Under the pieces are notes generated by a model, which saw only the letters and a list, made by a program, of their open reading frames with translations, ran no database searches and was not told the origin of the DNA. Below are positions 20,231 to 29,728 of a DNA stretch of 64,000 bases, piece by piece. Source of the DNA: Bradyrhizobium ontarionense (GTDB taxonomy: Bacteria; Pseudomonadota; Alphaproteobacteria; Rhizobiales; Xanthobacteraceae); contig NZ_CP088156.1 of NCBI RefSeq assembly GCF_021088345.1, forward strand, positions 5,456,001-5,520,000, in the 5' to 3' direction. Position 1 is the first letter of the stretch; every line of letters starts with the position of its first letter. A program made the position numbers and the translations under genes.

Positions 20231-21498
20231 TGTTCAGACCGGGCACATAGCTTACACCTGTTCGGAGACATAGTTGACACTTTTCGGGTCGCGCAAATCG
20301 ATGGCTGCGATCTGATTTGCGGCAAAGAATATTCCGAACTTCCCGTCGCTACTGAGCGGGCGAATGGCGAGCCGCTCGCCACGAAAGGCTTGCGGCACTT
20401 TCCAGAGACGTCCCTTGAAGCTGACGTAGGCCTTCGTCGTAGAAACGGAACGGACGACCTCGCCCTCGTCGTACTCCACCGTTGGAAGGCGATCCGGCAT
20501 CGTGCGCTGGCTGGGTCGATAGCGGCTTGCCGGCACATCGAAGTCCAACGCCTCGTGCGGCCGGTCGAGATTGTAGACGGCTCGCCATTCGTCGAGTGCC
20601 CGCTGGACATCGTCAAGGTCGCGGTAGCGCCTGAAGGCAAAGACCTCGGCCTTCAGGGTGCGATGGAAGCGTTCGTTCTTGCCCCGGCTCTGGGGATGGT
20701 AGGGGCGGCTGTGGATCGTTCGGATACCGAGCTTCAGAAGCCATACTGTCAGCGTGGTCCAGGGATCTTCAAGGGTGAAGCCCCAGGGGCCGCCGTTGTC
20801 GACGAACATCGCATCCGGCAGTCCGTAGCGGTGGAACGTCGTCTCCAGATGTCCTCGTACCGTCGAGCCTCGTTCGTTGTCACAAGCTGCCAGGCACAAG
20901 GAAAAGCGCGAGTGGTCGTCCAACGCCGTCAGCGGATGACAGGACACGCCGTTCTCCAGCGCGCTGTGCCCCTTGAAGTCCATTTGCCAAAGCTGATTGG
21001 GCGCATCCTTCTCGAACCGTTTGTAGGGCTGCCCAGGCGTGCCCGCAGGCTCCGTCACCCGATCGTAACGGCACAGGATATTGTGCACCGTCGATATCGC
21101 GGGAACGGCTTGCCCGTCGCGATCGAGACGACGCGCGAGCTTGCGCGCTCCCCAGGCTGGGTGAGCATCGCGCAATGCGACAATCTGCTGCTCAGTCGCA
21201 GCTGCGGTGCGCTCCGGACTGCGATGAGGCCGCCGCGACCGATCCGCCAGCGTTGTATCGCCGGCATCATGCCGCTGGATCCACTTGTAGCCGGTCTGAG
21301 CGCTGATGCCGAACTGCCGGCACAGCTTCCGCCGGTTCACTCCCTCCTGCTTGGCAAGCATCACAAACTCTCGTCGTTGGTCCATGACAGACACCTCTCG
21401 CCACGGCATCGCTCGCCCCTTTGCTTGACGAATCGAGCCGATTTTGACGTGTCAACCATGTCTCCGAACACCTGTCAGCCATGTCCCCGGGCTGAACA
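20231..21498. mobile_element. IS481-family insertion sequence, apparently complete
   Basis: The element starts TGTTCAGACCGGGCACATAG and ends CATGTCCCCGGGCTGAACA. These outer ends are imperfect inverted repeats (22 of 28 positions). Just inside, TGTTCGGAGACATAGTTGACA-type repeats at 20259-20279 and 21450-21470 match at 20 of 21 positions. CTGC is present directly before (20227-20230) and directly after (21499-21502), a 4-bp target duplication. Removing the element and one CTGC restores a perfect 9-bp stem. It carries one intact transposase gene on the minus strand. Confidence 0.88.
20252..21409 (-). CDS. IS481 family transposase
   Basis: A protein of 385 residues. The N-terminal helix-turn-helix is seen in EGVNRRKLCRQFGISAQTGYKW and the central rve integrase core in NQLWQMDFKGHSALENG (first Asp), MFVDNGGPW (second Asp) and HPQSRGKNERFHRTLKAE (Glu). 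This DDE triad and the overall order match IS481 transposases. A C-terminal beta domain (STTKAYVSFKGRLWKVPQAF) follows. The frame is intact, so the element may be active. Its stop codon lies left of the inner inverted repeat, so the gene runs slightly into the terminal region. Confidence 0.93.
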   Translation of the reverse strand: MPWREVSVMDQRREFVMLAKQEGVNRRKLCRQFGISAQTGYKWIQRHDAGDTTLADRSRRPHRSPERTAAATEQQIVALRDAHPAWGARKLARRLDRDGQAVPAISTVHNILCRYDRVTEPAGTPGQPYKRFEKDAPNQLWQMDFKGHSALENGVSCHPLTALDDHSRFSLCLAACDNERGSTVRGHLETTFHRYGLPDAMFVDNGGPWGFTLEDPWTTLTVWLLKLGIRTIHSRPYHPQSRGKNERFHRTLKAEVFAFRRYRDLDDVQRALDEWRAVYNLDRPHEALDFDVPASRYRPSQRTMPDRLPTVEYDEGEVVRSVSTTKAYVSFKGRLWKVPQAFRGERLAIRPLSSDGKFGIFFAANQIAAIDLRDPKSVNYVSEQV

Positions 21499-21568
21499 CT
21501 GCGCGGGCGATGACGGCGGAGAGGATCATGGGCGATGATTGTGGAGGGATACGCGCTGCTCCTTCTCC

Positions 21569-21648
21569 GTCATCGCGAGCGCAGCGAAGCGATCCAGGGC
21601 CGTGCAAGGATTCGGGATTGCTTCGCTGTGCGCTACGCTCGCAATGAC
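21569..21648. repeat. Intergenic palindromic repeat, family A, copy 2
   Basis: It begins GTCATCGCGAGCGCAGCGAA and ends ACGCTCGCAATGAC. It lies between the IS element and the antiporter stop codon. Confidence 0.75.
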
Positions 21649-21699
21649 GGCATTTGCCGCACCATCGCGTCCGACAACTCCGTCACCAGCTCTCATCTC

Positions 21700-23307
21700 C
21701 TACAACGGCAGTTCGCCATACGACCGGTTGGCGAGGCTTGCTTCCTCCAGGTCGAGATCGCGCTCGATGCGGCGGCGGGTCTCATCGGTGATCTTGCCGT
21801 CGCGCAGCATTACGTGGATGAATTTTCGTTCCACCGTGATCAGTTCGCGCGTCAGTTCGATGCCGAGGGCGGACGCGTCGTTGTCGTCAGGCTTGAGACC
21901 CTCCGGGAGCTGATTGGTCCGCACCTCATGGCGTGCCCGCAGCAAGCGCACCACCTCGTCCGACAGCTCGCGGTCGTTGGTCATCGTCTCCAGCGAGCGC
22001 AGGGCGCTGTCGAGGGCCTCGCGCCGGGCCGCGATCTCCTGCTCGTGCTCGCGCTGATGCTCGGCGCGGCCCTGGTTGCCGAGCCCGAGCCAGCGAACGA
22101 CGGCCGGCAGGGTCAGGCCGAGGCCGATCAGGGTGAAGAAGATCACGCCGAAGGCGATGAACAGAATCTGGTCGCGATAGGGAAACGCAGCGCCGGTCGA
22201 AAGCGTCAGCGGCAGCGCCAGCGCTGTCGCGAGCGAGACCGTGCCGCGCACGCCGGTGAAGCCGATGATGAAGGTCTGCCGCCACGGCGGCAGCGGATCG
22301 CGGGCGCGCAGCGAACTGCTCAGCAAACGCGGCAGGATCGTCGCCGGAAAGGTCCAGGCGAAGCGCGCGATGACGACGATGGCGAGCACCAAAGCGGTTG
22401 CGATCATGATCTCATCGAGCGGAAAAATCTTCGACTTCTCGTAGATCAGCCGCATCTGGAAGCCGGTCAGCAGGAACAGCATGCCCTCGATCAGATAGAC
22501 CATGAGGTCCCAGAAGAAGACGCCCTGCAGACGGGTCGCCGAGGAGATCCACAGCGGGCCGTTCCAGCTCATGTAGAGGCCGCAGGCCACGGTCGCGATC
22601 ACGCCGGAGCCGCCGACATGCTCGGGGATCCAGAACGCCAGATAGGGCGTCAGCACCGACAATGTGATCTCGACCTGCGGGTCGCGCGAATAGTGACGGG
22701 CGCGAAGCATCAGCCAGCCGACGCCGATGCCGAAGGCGATCTCGCCGACCACGATCGCTGCGAACTCGCCTGCGGCGACGGGAAGGGAAAACGCGCCGGT
22801 GGTGATCGCGGCGACCGCGAAGCGATAAAGGATCAGCGCGGTGGCGTCATTGGCGAGGCCTTCGCCTTCGAGGATCACCATCACCCGGCGCGGCAGATGC
22901 AGCCGGCGAGCGATCGCGAGCGGCGCCACCACGTCGGGCGGCGCGACGATGGCGCCGAGCAGGAAGCCGATGCTCCAGGGGAGGCCGAGAAGATAGTGGG
23001 TCGCCGTCGCCACTGCAAAAGCGGTGAAGAGCACGCAGCCGACCGCCAGCAGCACGATCGGCCGCAGATTGCGCTTGAACTCGCGCCAGCTCATCGCGAC
23101 GCTGGAGGAATAGATCAGCGGCGGCAGCACCACCAGCAGCACGAGCTCGGGCGGCAGCGCGAAGGCCGGCATGGTCGGCACGAAGGCGAGCGCGATGCCG
23201 GCAAGCATCAGCAGGATCGCCGGCGCGAGGTTGGCGCGCCGCGCGATCAGGGCGGTTCCTGCCAGCACCGCCAGCAGGATCAGGAATATCTGAAAATGAG
23301 CTTCCAT
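21700..23307 (-). CDS. Na+/H+ antiporter (CPA1 family)
   Basis: A protein of 535 residues with about 12 membrane segments (residues 5-410) and a cytoplasmic C-terminal tail of about 120 charged residues with likely helices (REHEQEIAARREALDSALRSLE). The CPA1 pattern GAIVAPPDVVAPLAIARRL and the downstream EGEGLANDATALILYRFAV hold the conserved acidic residues for cation/proton exchange; TGVRGTVSLATALALPLT is also typical. It exchanges Na+ or K+ for H+ at the inner membrane in pH or salt homeostasis. The small NTF2-like gene lies 30 bases upstream on the same strand. Confidence 0.93.
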   Translation of the reverse strand: MEAHFQIFLILLAVLAGTALIARRANLAPAILLMLAGIALAFVPTMPAFALPPELVLLVVLPPLIYSSSVAMSWREFKRNLRPIVLLAVGCVLFTAFAVATATHYLLGLPWSIGFLLGAIVAPPDVVAPLAIARRLHLPRRVMVILEGEGLANDATALILYRFAVAAITTGAFSLPVAAGEFAAIVVGEIAFGIGVGWLMLRARHYSRDPQVEITLSVLTPYLAFWIPEHVGGSGVIATVACGLYMSWNGPLWISSATRLQGVFFWDLMVYLIEGMLFLLTGFQMRLIYEKSKIFPLDEIMIATALVLAIVVIARFAWTFPATILPRLLSSSLRARDPLPPWRQTFIIGFTGVRGTVSLATALALPLTLSTGAAFPYRDQILFIAFGVIFFTLIGLGLTLPAVVRWLGLGNQGRAEHQREHEQEIAARREALDSALRSLETMTNDRELSDEVVRLLRARHEVRTNQLPEGLKPDDNDASALGIELTRELITVERKFIHVMLRDGKITDETRRRIERDLDLEEASLANRSYGELPL

Positions 23308-23337
23308 CGGGGCGGGCCGGGCGTCGCTGCGCCGGTC

Positions 23338-23712
23338 TCAGTCCCTGAGGTCGTAGCGGTAGGACTTGGAGACGATCTGCCACCCGTCGCTCAGCCGCAT
23401 CGCCACCAGATAATCGGTGAAATAGCGCGGCGGCAGCTGGCAGCGCACCTTGATGAAGGCGGTCTTGTCGTCCGAACGGTCGATGGTCACGATGACGTCC
23501 TCGCGCGCCTTGCCTTCGCCCTTCGCGGAGGGGCGCTTGCGCACCCAGGCCAGCCAGTCGGGCACGGTCAGGATCTTGAGGTCGCCGTTCTCGACCCAGC
23601 GCAGGTCGGCGCTGGGGTGAAAGACCGCGCCGAGCTTGTCGGCATCGCCCTCGTAGAGCGCATCGAAGTAGCCCTGCACGACGGCCTCGACGGTGGAACG
23701 GTCTGTGCTCAC
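23338..23712 (-). CDS. NTF2-like/SnoaL fold protein
   Basis: A protein of 124 residues from a GTG at 23712, preceded by AGGGAG with six bases of spacing. The start VSTDRSTVEAVVQGYFDALYEGDADKLGAVFHPSADLRWVENGDLKIL and the end SDGWQIVSKSYRYDL fit the cone-shaped NTF2-like fold (nuclear transport factor 2 family, lumazine-binding-like). Such proteins can be enzymes or binding proteins; nothing here shows which. It lies 30 bases before the antiporter gene on the same strand. Confidence 0.8.
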   Translation of the reverse strand: MSTDRSTVEAVVQGYFDALYEGDADKLGAVFHPSADLRWVENGDLKILTVPDWLAWVRKRPSAKGEGKAREDVIVTIDRSDDKTAFIKVRCQLPPRYFTDYLVAMRLSDGWQIVSKSYRYDLRD

Positions 23713-23931
23713 GGCCAACTCCCTGGGAACCCGGACAAACAACGATCGCATTTTCGATGCAAAACCGGGCTTGGCAAGCCATGAACTGCGGTCGACGCGC
23801 CAGCGACAGAACTATAGTGGCTGAAGCCGGCTGGAACGGGAATACATCTGCGTGATCCCGGTCACAAGCCGAACGGCTTGCAATCTGATAGGCAGAGCCA
23901 GCAGGTCTCCCAGGGCTATGGGGTAGGTACG

Positions 23932-25833
23932 ATGTCTTGGTCAGTTCGATTGGGCGGTTACATCCTGGCGGCAGCGCTGCTGCTGGCCGGCCATCCGGCG
24001 CTCGCCGAGAAGCGGGTGGCGCTCGTCATCGGCAACTCCGCCTATCAGAACGTGCCGCCGCTCACGAACCCGGCCAATGACGGCGCGGTGATGACCGCAA
24101 CCTTCAAGAATGCGGGCTTCGACGTCGTCGATTACCGCCGCGACCTCACCGCCCGGGAGACCCGGCGGGCGCTGCGCGATTTCGCCGACGCCGCGCGCGA
24201 TGCCGACATCGCCGTGGTCTATTATGCCGGCCACGGCATGGAGGTCGAAGGGGCAAACTATTTGATCCCGATCGATGCCCGGCTCGAGCGCGATACCGAT
24301 GTTTATGACGAGACGCTGTCGCTCGACCGCATCCTGGTGGCCGTCGAGCCCGCCAAGAAGCTGCGGCTGGTCATTCTCGACGCCTGCCGCGACAATCCGT
24401 TCACGCGGAACATGCAGCGGACGGTGGCGACCCGCAGCCTCGGCCGCGGCCTCGCCAAGGTCGAGCCGACCAGCCCCAACACGCTGGTGGCCTATTCTGC
24501 CAAGGCCGGCTCGACCGCGCAGGACGGCGACGGCAAGAACAGCCCGTTCACGCTGGCGCTGTCGCGTCACATCGCGACCCCCGGCCTCGACGTCCGCAAG
24601 GCGTTCGGCTTCGTGCGCGACGAGGTGTTAAAGGCGACCGGCAACCGCCAGGAGCCGTTCGTCTATGGTTCGCTCGGCGGTGAGGACATGCCGCTGGTGC
24701 CGGGCGTGCCCCGCGTCGTCACGCAGATGCCAGTCGCACCGGTTGCGAACCCGCAGGCAGACATGCGGCGCGATTACGAGCTCGCGATGCAGGTCGGCAA
24801 CAAGGGCGCGCTCAACGCGTTCCTGGCTCAATACCCGGATGGTTTCTACGCGAGCCTCGCCAAGCTGCAGCTCGAAAAGCTGACCGCCGAGGACAATCGC
24901 AACGCGGCGGCGGAGAAGGCGCGCGTGACTGAGGCCGAGCGGGCCCGCCTCGTCGCCGAGGGCGCGCGCAAGGACACGCTCGTCAAGGCGGAGGCCGAAG
25001 CAAAAGCGGCCGAGCAGGCGCGCCTCGCGGCCGAGAAGGCCAATCAATTGGCGCAGCAGCAGGCGGCCGAGGCCGAGAAGAAGCGTGCCGAGCAGCAGGT
25101 CGCGGCCGTCGACAATCCGCGCGCGGCAACCTCGCCGAGCGCGCCGGCGGCCGCCCCGGATAAGGGACCGCAGGTGGCCTCGCTCAGCCCGGCGGCACAG
25201 CCGGCCGACCTCGCCAAGTCGGTGCAGCTGGAGCTGCGCCGCGTCGGCTGCCTGACCGAGGATGCCGACGGCGATTGGGGCTCGGCCTCGCGCCGGTCGC
25301 TGTCGCAATTCAACCGCTATGCCGGCACCAGGCTCGACACCCAGGCCGCGTCGGCGGATGCGCTGCAGGCGATCAAGCTCAAGCAGGCGCGGGTGTGCCC
25401 GCTGGTCTGCCAGCAAGGCTACAAGTCGGATGGCGACCGCTGCAGCCGCATCGTCTGTGCCGAGGGATCGTTCGTCAACGACGACAACGAGTGCGAGAAG
25501 CGGCGGGAGAAGAAGCCGGTTGCCAAGCGCGGGCAGGACGAGGAGGACGTGCCGTCGCGTCGTCGCGCCCGAGCCGAGCCCAGCCTGCCGCTGCCCAATC
25601 CTGGCGCGGGCGTTGGCGTCGGCGCGGGGATCGGTGTCGGCGGACTTGGGATTGGCGTCGGCGCGGCGCCGAGCTTTGCCAAGCCGCAGACCCAGGCCGC
25701 TCGGCCGGCCAAGTCGACCGGCCAGATCTACTGCGATGCCTATCTGTGCCGCGCGGTCAGGCCCGGCTGCCGTCTCGAATATCGCGGCGGTGGCGGCCCG
25801 GGCAACAACGCCAGCGTCGAGGTGTGCAACTAG
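23932..25833 (+). CDS. Secreted caspase-like protein (peptidase C14, metacaspase type)
   Basis: A protein of 633 residues. A signal peptide (MSWSVRLGGYILAAALLLAG, cleavage after about 28) precedes a caspase p20-like domain: KRVALVIGNSAYQNVPPLTNP, catalytic His in VYYAGHGMEVEG (about 103) and catalytic Cys in LVILDACRDNPF (about 152). Then come a charged Ala/Glu/Lys coiled coil (about 320-400), a domain around KSVQLELRRVGCLTEDADGDWGS that resembles a peptidoglycan-binding fold, a Cys-containing segment, a Gly/Val-rich low-complexity stretch and a Cys-bearing C-terminus. It probably acts in the periplasm or at the surface. Substrate and role are unknown. Confidence 0.88.
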   Translation: MSWSVRLGGYILAAALLLAGHPALAEKRVALVIGNSAYQNVPPLTNPANDGAVMTATFKNAGFDVVDYRRDLTARETRRALRDFADAARDADIAVVYYAGHGMEVEGANYLIPIDARLERDTDVYDETLSLDRILVAVEPAKKLRLVILDACRDNPFTRNMQRTVATRSLGRGLAKVEPTSPNTLVAYSAKAGSTAQDGDGKNSPFTLALSRHIATPGLDVRKAFGFVRDEVLKATGNRQEPFVYGSLGGEDMPLVPGVPRVVTQMPVAPVANPQADMRRDYELAMQVGNKGALNAFLAQYPDGFYASLAKLQLEKLTAEDNRNAAAEKARVTEAERARLVAEGARKDTLVKAEAEAKAAEQARLAAEKANQLAQQQAAEAEKKRAEQQVAAVDNPRAATSPSAPAAAPDKGPQVASLSPAAQPADLAKSVQLELRRVGCLTEDADGDWGSASRRSLSQFNRYAGTRLDTQAASADALQAIKLKQARVCPLVCQQGYKSDGDRCSRIVCAEGSFVNDDNECEKRREKKPVAKRGQDEEDVPSRRRARAEPSLPLPNPGAGVGVGAGIGVGGLGIGVGAAPSFAKPQTQAARPAKSTGQIYCDAYLCRAVRPGCRLEYRGGGGPGNNASVEVCN

Positions 25834-25929
25834 AGCATGATCCGGAAAAGTGGAAACCGGTTTTCCGAAAAGATCATGCTCAAACAAGCAGATGAGGTCA
25901 TGATGCGGTTTGGTGGAATCGCATCATGA
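25833..25929. repeat. Double-hairpin repeat between convergent genes, family I
   Basis: GAGCATGATC at 25833-25842 pairs with GATCATGCTC at 25872-25881, with inner CGGAAAA/TTTTCCG. A second hairpin pairs CATGATGCG at 25899-25907 with CGCATCATG at 25920-25928. The pair sits between the convergent caspase-like and DUF1345 genes and could act as a shared transcription end, but there is no U-run. Confidence 0.75.
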
Positions 25930-25935
25930 TCTCAA

Positions 25936-26628
25936 TCAGGACGAGATCGCGCTCGCGGCGATGTTGACCATCAGGGCGACGAGCGCGGTGTTGTAGATGA
26001 ACGAGATGATGCCGTGCACGGTCGCGGTGCGGCGGATGATCTTGTCGGTGATGCCGACGTCGGAGACCTGGGCGGTCATGCCGATGATGAAGGAGAAGTA
26101 GACGAAGTCCCAGTAGTCGGCGTGCTCGTCCTTGTCGCCGCTCGGAAACTGCAGCCCGCCCGGCTTGGCGCCCCGATAATAGTCATGGGCGTAGTGCAGG
26201 GCGAAGGTCGCGTGCACCGCGGCCCAGGACAGCGAGACGGTGAGCAGCGCCAGCGTCAGCGCCGGGGCGTCGCGTTTGGAGGCGCCGAGCTCGAGCACGA
26301 TCGCGGCGATGCTGGCGAAGGCGCCGAGCGCGGTGACCAGCAGGATCACGAAGCGACCGTCATCCTGCATGATCGCCTTGCGGCGGATGTGCTGGTGCTC
26401 GCAACGCAGCATCATCACCGCGACCAGCACGAGGTAGATCGTGGTGAAGATGTCCCAGCCGAGCAGCAGCCGCGTGATCAGCCGCAGCGCCGACGGCAGC
26501 AGAAAGAAGGCGACGATCGCGATGCCCAGCGCGACGAAGGTGCGTGGGCGCGCATAGACAACGCGAAGCGGGGCCGGCAGCCGCGTGAAGCGGGCAAGGT
26601 CCGGATCGTCGGGATGGACTGCGGCCAA
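25936..26628 (-). CDS. DUF1345 family membrane protein
   Basis: A protein of 230 residues with about five membrane segments (about 32-50, 55-80, 93-115, 124-148 and 205-228). The sequence [15 protein letters not shown] and [20 protein letters not shown] is characteristic of DUF1345. These proteins are inner-membrane proteins without a known function. The gene starts nine bases after the polyprenyl synthase stop codon on the same strand, so the two are likely cotranscribed. Confidence 0.9.
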   Translation of the reverse strand: MAAVHPDDPDLARFTRLPAPLRVVYARPRTFVALGIAIVAFFLLPSALRLITRLLLGWDIFTTIYLVLVAVMMLRCEHQHIRRKAIMQDDGRFVILLVTALGAFASIAAIVLELGASKRDAPALTLALLTVSLSWAAVHATFALHYAHDYYRGAKPGGLQFPSGDKDEHADYWDFVYFSFIIGMTAQVSDVGITDKIIRRTATVHGIISFIYNTALVALMVNIAASAISS

Positions 26629-26637
26629 CGCCTCGCC

Positions 26638-27561
26638 TCAGCTCTTGCGTTCGGCGACGAAGTGGGCGGCAGCGCGCAGCACGTCGCCCTTGGCGCCGAA
26701 GATCGACAGCGCGGCGTCGCCTCGGGCCAGGAGGTCGCGCACGCGCTGCTTGGCGCCCTCGATGCCGAGCTGGGTGACGAAGGTGGTCTTGCCGAGCTCG
26801 GCGTCGGCGCCGGCCGGCTTGCCGAGCGTGGCGGCGTCGCCCTCGACGTCGAGCAGGTCGTCGGCGATCTGGAAAGCCTCGCCGAGCGCGCGGCCGTAAT
26901 CGTCCAGCGCCTGGTACTCGGCCGGCGCAGCCTGGCCGAGCAGGGCGCCGGCGATGCAGCCGAAGCGGAGCAGGGCGCCGGTCTTCATCTGCTGCACCCG
27001 GGCGACATCGACCGGGTCGCGGTCGCCGAACCGGCCCTCGCCGGCGAGGTCGAGGATCTGGCCGCCGGCCATGCCGCCGACACCGGCGCAGCGGGCCAGC
27101 GCCCGGGTCAGCGCCAGGCGCACACCGGCGTCGGGATGGATCTCGTCGCGGGTGATGATGTCGAAGGCGATGGTGAGCAGCGCATCGCCGGCGAGAATGG
27201 CGGTGGCGTCGTCATAGGCCTTGTGCAGGGTGGGGCGGCCGCGGCGCAGGTCGGAATTGTCCATCGCCGGCAGGTCGTCATGGATCAGCGAGTAGCAGTG
27301 GATGCATTCCAGCGCCGCGCCCGCCATCAGCGCGCCCTTGCGGGGCACGCCGAACACGGCGGCGCTCTCGACCACCAGGAAGGGGCGCAGCCGCTTGCCG
27401 CCGCCGAGGCTCGAATAGCGCATCGACTCGATCAGCCGCTTCGGCCGGGCGATCTCGTCGGCCATCGGCGCATCGCCGAGGAGCTCGCCGAGCAGGGCTT
27501 CGGTCTCTTCCGCGGTCTTGTCCAGGCGTTGGGTGAAGTCGGTGAGGGCCGTCGCAGTCAT
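26638..27561 (-). CDS. ispA: Polyprenyl (farnesyl/geranylgeranyl) diphosphate synthase
   Basis: A protein of 307 residues of the all-trans prenyltransferase family. The first Asp-rich motif is [18 protein letters not shown] (about 100) and the second DDLLDVEGD (about 233), which bind Mg2+ and the diphosphates. It condenses isopentenyl diphosphate with an allylic diphosphate to C15 or C20 products for quinones, undecaprenol and, in this group, hopanoids or carotenoids. Chain length cannot be told from sequence by eye. It is divergent from mtgA, 123 bases away. Confidence 0.9.
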   Translation of the reverse strand: MTATALTDFTQRLDKTAEETEALLGELLGDAPMADEIARPKRLIESMRYSSLGGGKRLRPFLVVESAAVFGVPRKGALMAGAALECIHCYSLIHDDLPAMDNSDLRRGRPTLHKAYDDATAILAGDALLTIAFDIITRDEIHPDAGVRLALTRALARCAGVGGMAGGQILDLAGEGRFGDRDPVDVARVQQMKTGALLRFGCIAGALLGQAAPAEYQALDDYGRALGEAFQIADDLLDVEGDAATLGKPAGADAELGKTTFVTQLGIEGAKQRVRDLLARGDAALSIFGAKGDVLRAAAHFVAERKS

Positions 27562-27684
27562 TTAAGAAGAGCTCCAGGGGGCGAAATTCGCCGGACAATC
27601 GTTGATGGCGGCGACTTCGTCAATTGCGGGGAAAGCGGCGGCTTTCGGCCGCAAGGACGGAAAAAAGCAGGAAAGCTCGCGGAG

Positions 27685-28419
27685 ATGTCGGATAATCCGG
27701 GCGAATTGTCGGCCCCTGCGGTGGTCCAACCCGAGCGAAGCCTGCCCTTGCGTACCGTCAGAACCATCCTCCTGATCGTCCTGCTGGTGCTGCTCGTGCC
27801 GTATGTGCTGACGCCGTTCTATGCCATGGGTCATCCGGTCTCGACGCTCATGATGTGGCGGTCGCTGATCGGCCGGCCCGTCGAGCGGCACTGGATCGAC
27901 CTCTCGGCGACGTCGCCCTATTTGCCACGCTCGGTGGTCGCGGCGGAGGACGCCAAATTCTGCAGCCATCATGGCATCGACTGGGGCGCGCTGCGCGAGG
28001 TGATGGACGATGCCGAGGATGGCGAGGTGACCCGCGGCGGCTCCACCATTACCCAGCAGGTCGCCAAGAACCTGTTCCTGTGGCCGGGCCGCAGCTTCGT
28101 CCGCAAGGCGCTGGAGCTGCCGCTGGCGCTGTGGATCGACGCGGTGCTCAGCAAGCGGCGGATCCTGGAGATCTATCTCAACATCGCCGAACTCGGCCCA
28201 TCCGGGCAGTTCGGGGTCGAAGCCGGGGCGAATTACGCGTTCGGCCGCTCGGCCGCCGGCCTCGGTCCGCGCGAGGCGGCGCTGATGGCCTCGATCCTGC
28301 CGAACCCCGCCCGGCGCAGTGCCCGAAATCCGGGCCCCGGCGTCCGCCGGCTGTCCGCCACCTACATGGTGCGCGCGCAGGCATCGGGCCTGCAGACCTG
28401 CTGGGGCGAGCGACATTGA
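27685..28419 (+). CDS. mtgA: Monofunctional biosynthetic peptidoglycan transglycosylase
   Basis: A protein of 244 residues. After a basic N-terminus comes one membrane anchor (about 25-45, [21 protein letters not shown]), then the GT51 domain with [17 protein letters not shown] (catalytic Glu), [20 protein letters not shown] and [14 protein letters not shown]. No transpeptidase domain follows, so it is MtgA and not a bifunctional PBP. It polymerises lipid II into glycan strands. I chose the ATG at 27685 (MSDNPGELS); the frame extends far upstream only because it is antisense to the polyprenyl synthase gene. Confidence 0.93.
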   Translation: MSDNPGELSAPAVVQPERSLPLRTVRTILLIVLLVLLVPYVLTPFYAMGHPVSTLMMWRSLIGRPVERHWIDLSATSPYLPRSVVAAEDAKFCSHHGIDWGALREVMDDAEDGEVTRGGSTITQQVAKNLFLWPGRSFVRKALELPLALWIDAVLSKRRILEIYLNIAELGPSGQFGVEAGANYAFGRSAAGLGPREAALMASILPNPARRSARNPGPGVRRLSATYMVRAQASGLQTCWGERH

Positions 28420-28597
28420 GGGCGATATTGACGATGGCAGGCACGATTTTTGGCCAAAATTGCCCCGGAGGGCCCTAGCCTTACCGCACCCCTTCCTCTA
28501 TAAGCGCGGCCTTGATCGGCATCCCGGCTCGCCAGCTGCATGGCTGCAGCCGTCCTTTGCGGACGATGCCTTACAAAATACCCTAGAGGATACCGAT

Positions 28598-28780
28598 ATG
28601 GCCGTCCCCAGAAGAAAAACCTCGCCGTCGCGCCGCGGCATGCGCCGCTCGGCTGACGCCATCAAGAAGCCGACCTATGTCGAAGACAAGGACTCCGGCG
28701 AGCTGCGTCGTCCGCACCACCTGGACCTGAAGACCGGCATGTACAAGGGCCGCCAGGTCCTGAAGAAGAAAGACGCCTGA
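28598..28780 (+). CDS. rpmF: 50S ribosomal protein L32
   Basis: A protein of 60 residues, [18 protein letters not shown]..., the usual L32 N-terminus, with a lysine-rich end ([10 protein letters not shown]). The alphaproteobacterial form lacks the zinc-binding Cys residues found in some other L32 proteins, and none is present here. It is part of the large ribosomal subunit. mtgA ends 178 bases upstream. A hairpin at 28805-28823 follows the gene. Confidence 0.97.
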   Translation: MAVPRRKTSPSRRGMRRSADAIKKPTYVEDKDSGELRRPHHLDLKTGMYKGRQVLKKKDA

Positions 28781-28804
28781 TCGTCCGCAGGGCAGATTTG
28801 AAAA

Positions 28805-28823
28805 GGCCGCTTTCGAGGCGGCC
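28805..28823. other. Hairpin downstream of rpmF
   Basis: GGCCGC at 28805-28810 and GCGGCC around a short loop form a stem after rpmF. On the plus strand no T-run follows, so it is not a classical terminator in the rpmF direction; on the minus strand it is followed by TTTT. The gap 28781-28980 shows nothing else. Confidence 0.35.
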
Positions 28824-28980
28824 CGAATTCGGCCATTGATGGGGTTGAGATCGGTCCCGTGCGATTTGATTCGCGGGGGCCGTTGCGCATGAGTTCGGCG
28901 TGATCCCTTCTCGCTGAAATATCTTCGGACCATTTGATCTCGCGCCGAGCAATCGCCAGCGCCATCCAAGGCTTTAGCCG

Positions 28981-29700
28981 ATGTCCATGGTCGGTTTCCC
29001 GCTGCTGCTGATCCCGCTGGCGATCTACAACATGATCGTCTTTCTGATGCCCGGGGTGGCCTTCAGCGAGACGCTGCTGCGCCTTCAGCTTCCGTCCGGC
29101 GAGGTCTGGACGGTGTCGCTCGGCGACATGCTGCTGGCGCTCGGCGTGCTGCTGCTGCTGCTCGAGGTCATCAAGGCCGCGAAGCCGAACGGCAAATACC
29201 TGACCGACCACCTGCTCTCGCTGCTGGTGTTCGGCGGCGCCGCGGCCGAATTCGTGATGTGGCCGAAGTTCGGCAACTCGACCTTCCTGCTGCTGACGCT
29301 GCTGGCGATGGTGGATTTCTTCGGCGGCATTTCGCTTCGCACCAAGCGCCGCGCCCGCGCCGTCGTTGCGGCGCCTGCTGCCACGCTGGCACCGCCGCCT
29401 GCCGGAGAGACCCCCTCCGACCCCACGCCCGAGCCGATCGAGGAGCCGGCCAGGGCGGAGATGCTGGAGCCGGATGTTGCTGCCGCTCCCGCCGCCCCTC
29501 CTGTCGAAGAGCCTGCTGATGCCGTGCCGGCGGCGGCTTCGGTCGCCGAATCGGTGCTGCTCGATCGCTCCGGGCCACGGCCGTCCGCCGCGGCGTCAAC
29601 CGCTGAGCCGACCGTCGCAGTTCCGGAGGTGCATTCTGCGCCCGTCCCGGGCCCGTCCTCGCCGGAGCTGCCAAAGACGTCGGAGCCGCTCAAGCCCTGA
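28981..29700 (+). CDS. Membrane protein with Pro/Ala-rich tail, unknown function
   Basis: A protein of 239 residues. About four hydrophobic segments occupy residues 5-115. A basic stretch (RTKRRARA) follows and then a 110-residue tail rich in Pro, Ala and Glu (PPPAGETPSDPTPEPIEEPARAE), which is likely disordered. I do not recognise a family. The codon use is like that of the neighbours. It lies between rpmF and a small minus-strand gene and has no clear operon partner. Confidence 0.75.
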   Translation: MSMVGFPLLLIPLAIYNMIVFLMPGVAFSETLLRLQLPSGEVWTVSLGDMLLALGVLLLLLEVIKAAKPNGKYLTDHLLSLLVFGGAAAEFVMWPKFGNSTFLLLTLLAMVDFFGGISLRTKRRARAVVAAPAATLAPPPAGETPSDPTPEPIEEPARAEMLEPDVAAAPAAPPVEEPADAVPAAASVAESVLLDRSGPRPSAAASTAEPTVAVPEVHSAPVPGPSSPELPKTSEPLKP

Positions 29701-29728
29701 AGGGGCAGGGCGACCCGCTTGCTGCGCT

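Noticed and set aside
26014..27684. Upstream extension of the mtgA frame by 557 codons
   Set aside because: It is antisense to the DUF1345 and polyprenyl synthase genes. The real MtgA start with its membrane anchor is at 27685.
28805..28823. Terminator for rpmF
   Set aside because: The stem is short and no T-run follows on the plus strand, so I list it only as a hairpin.
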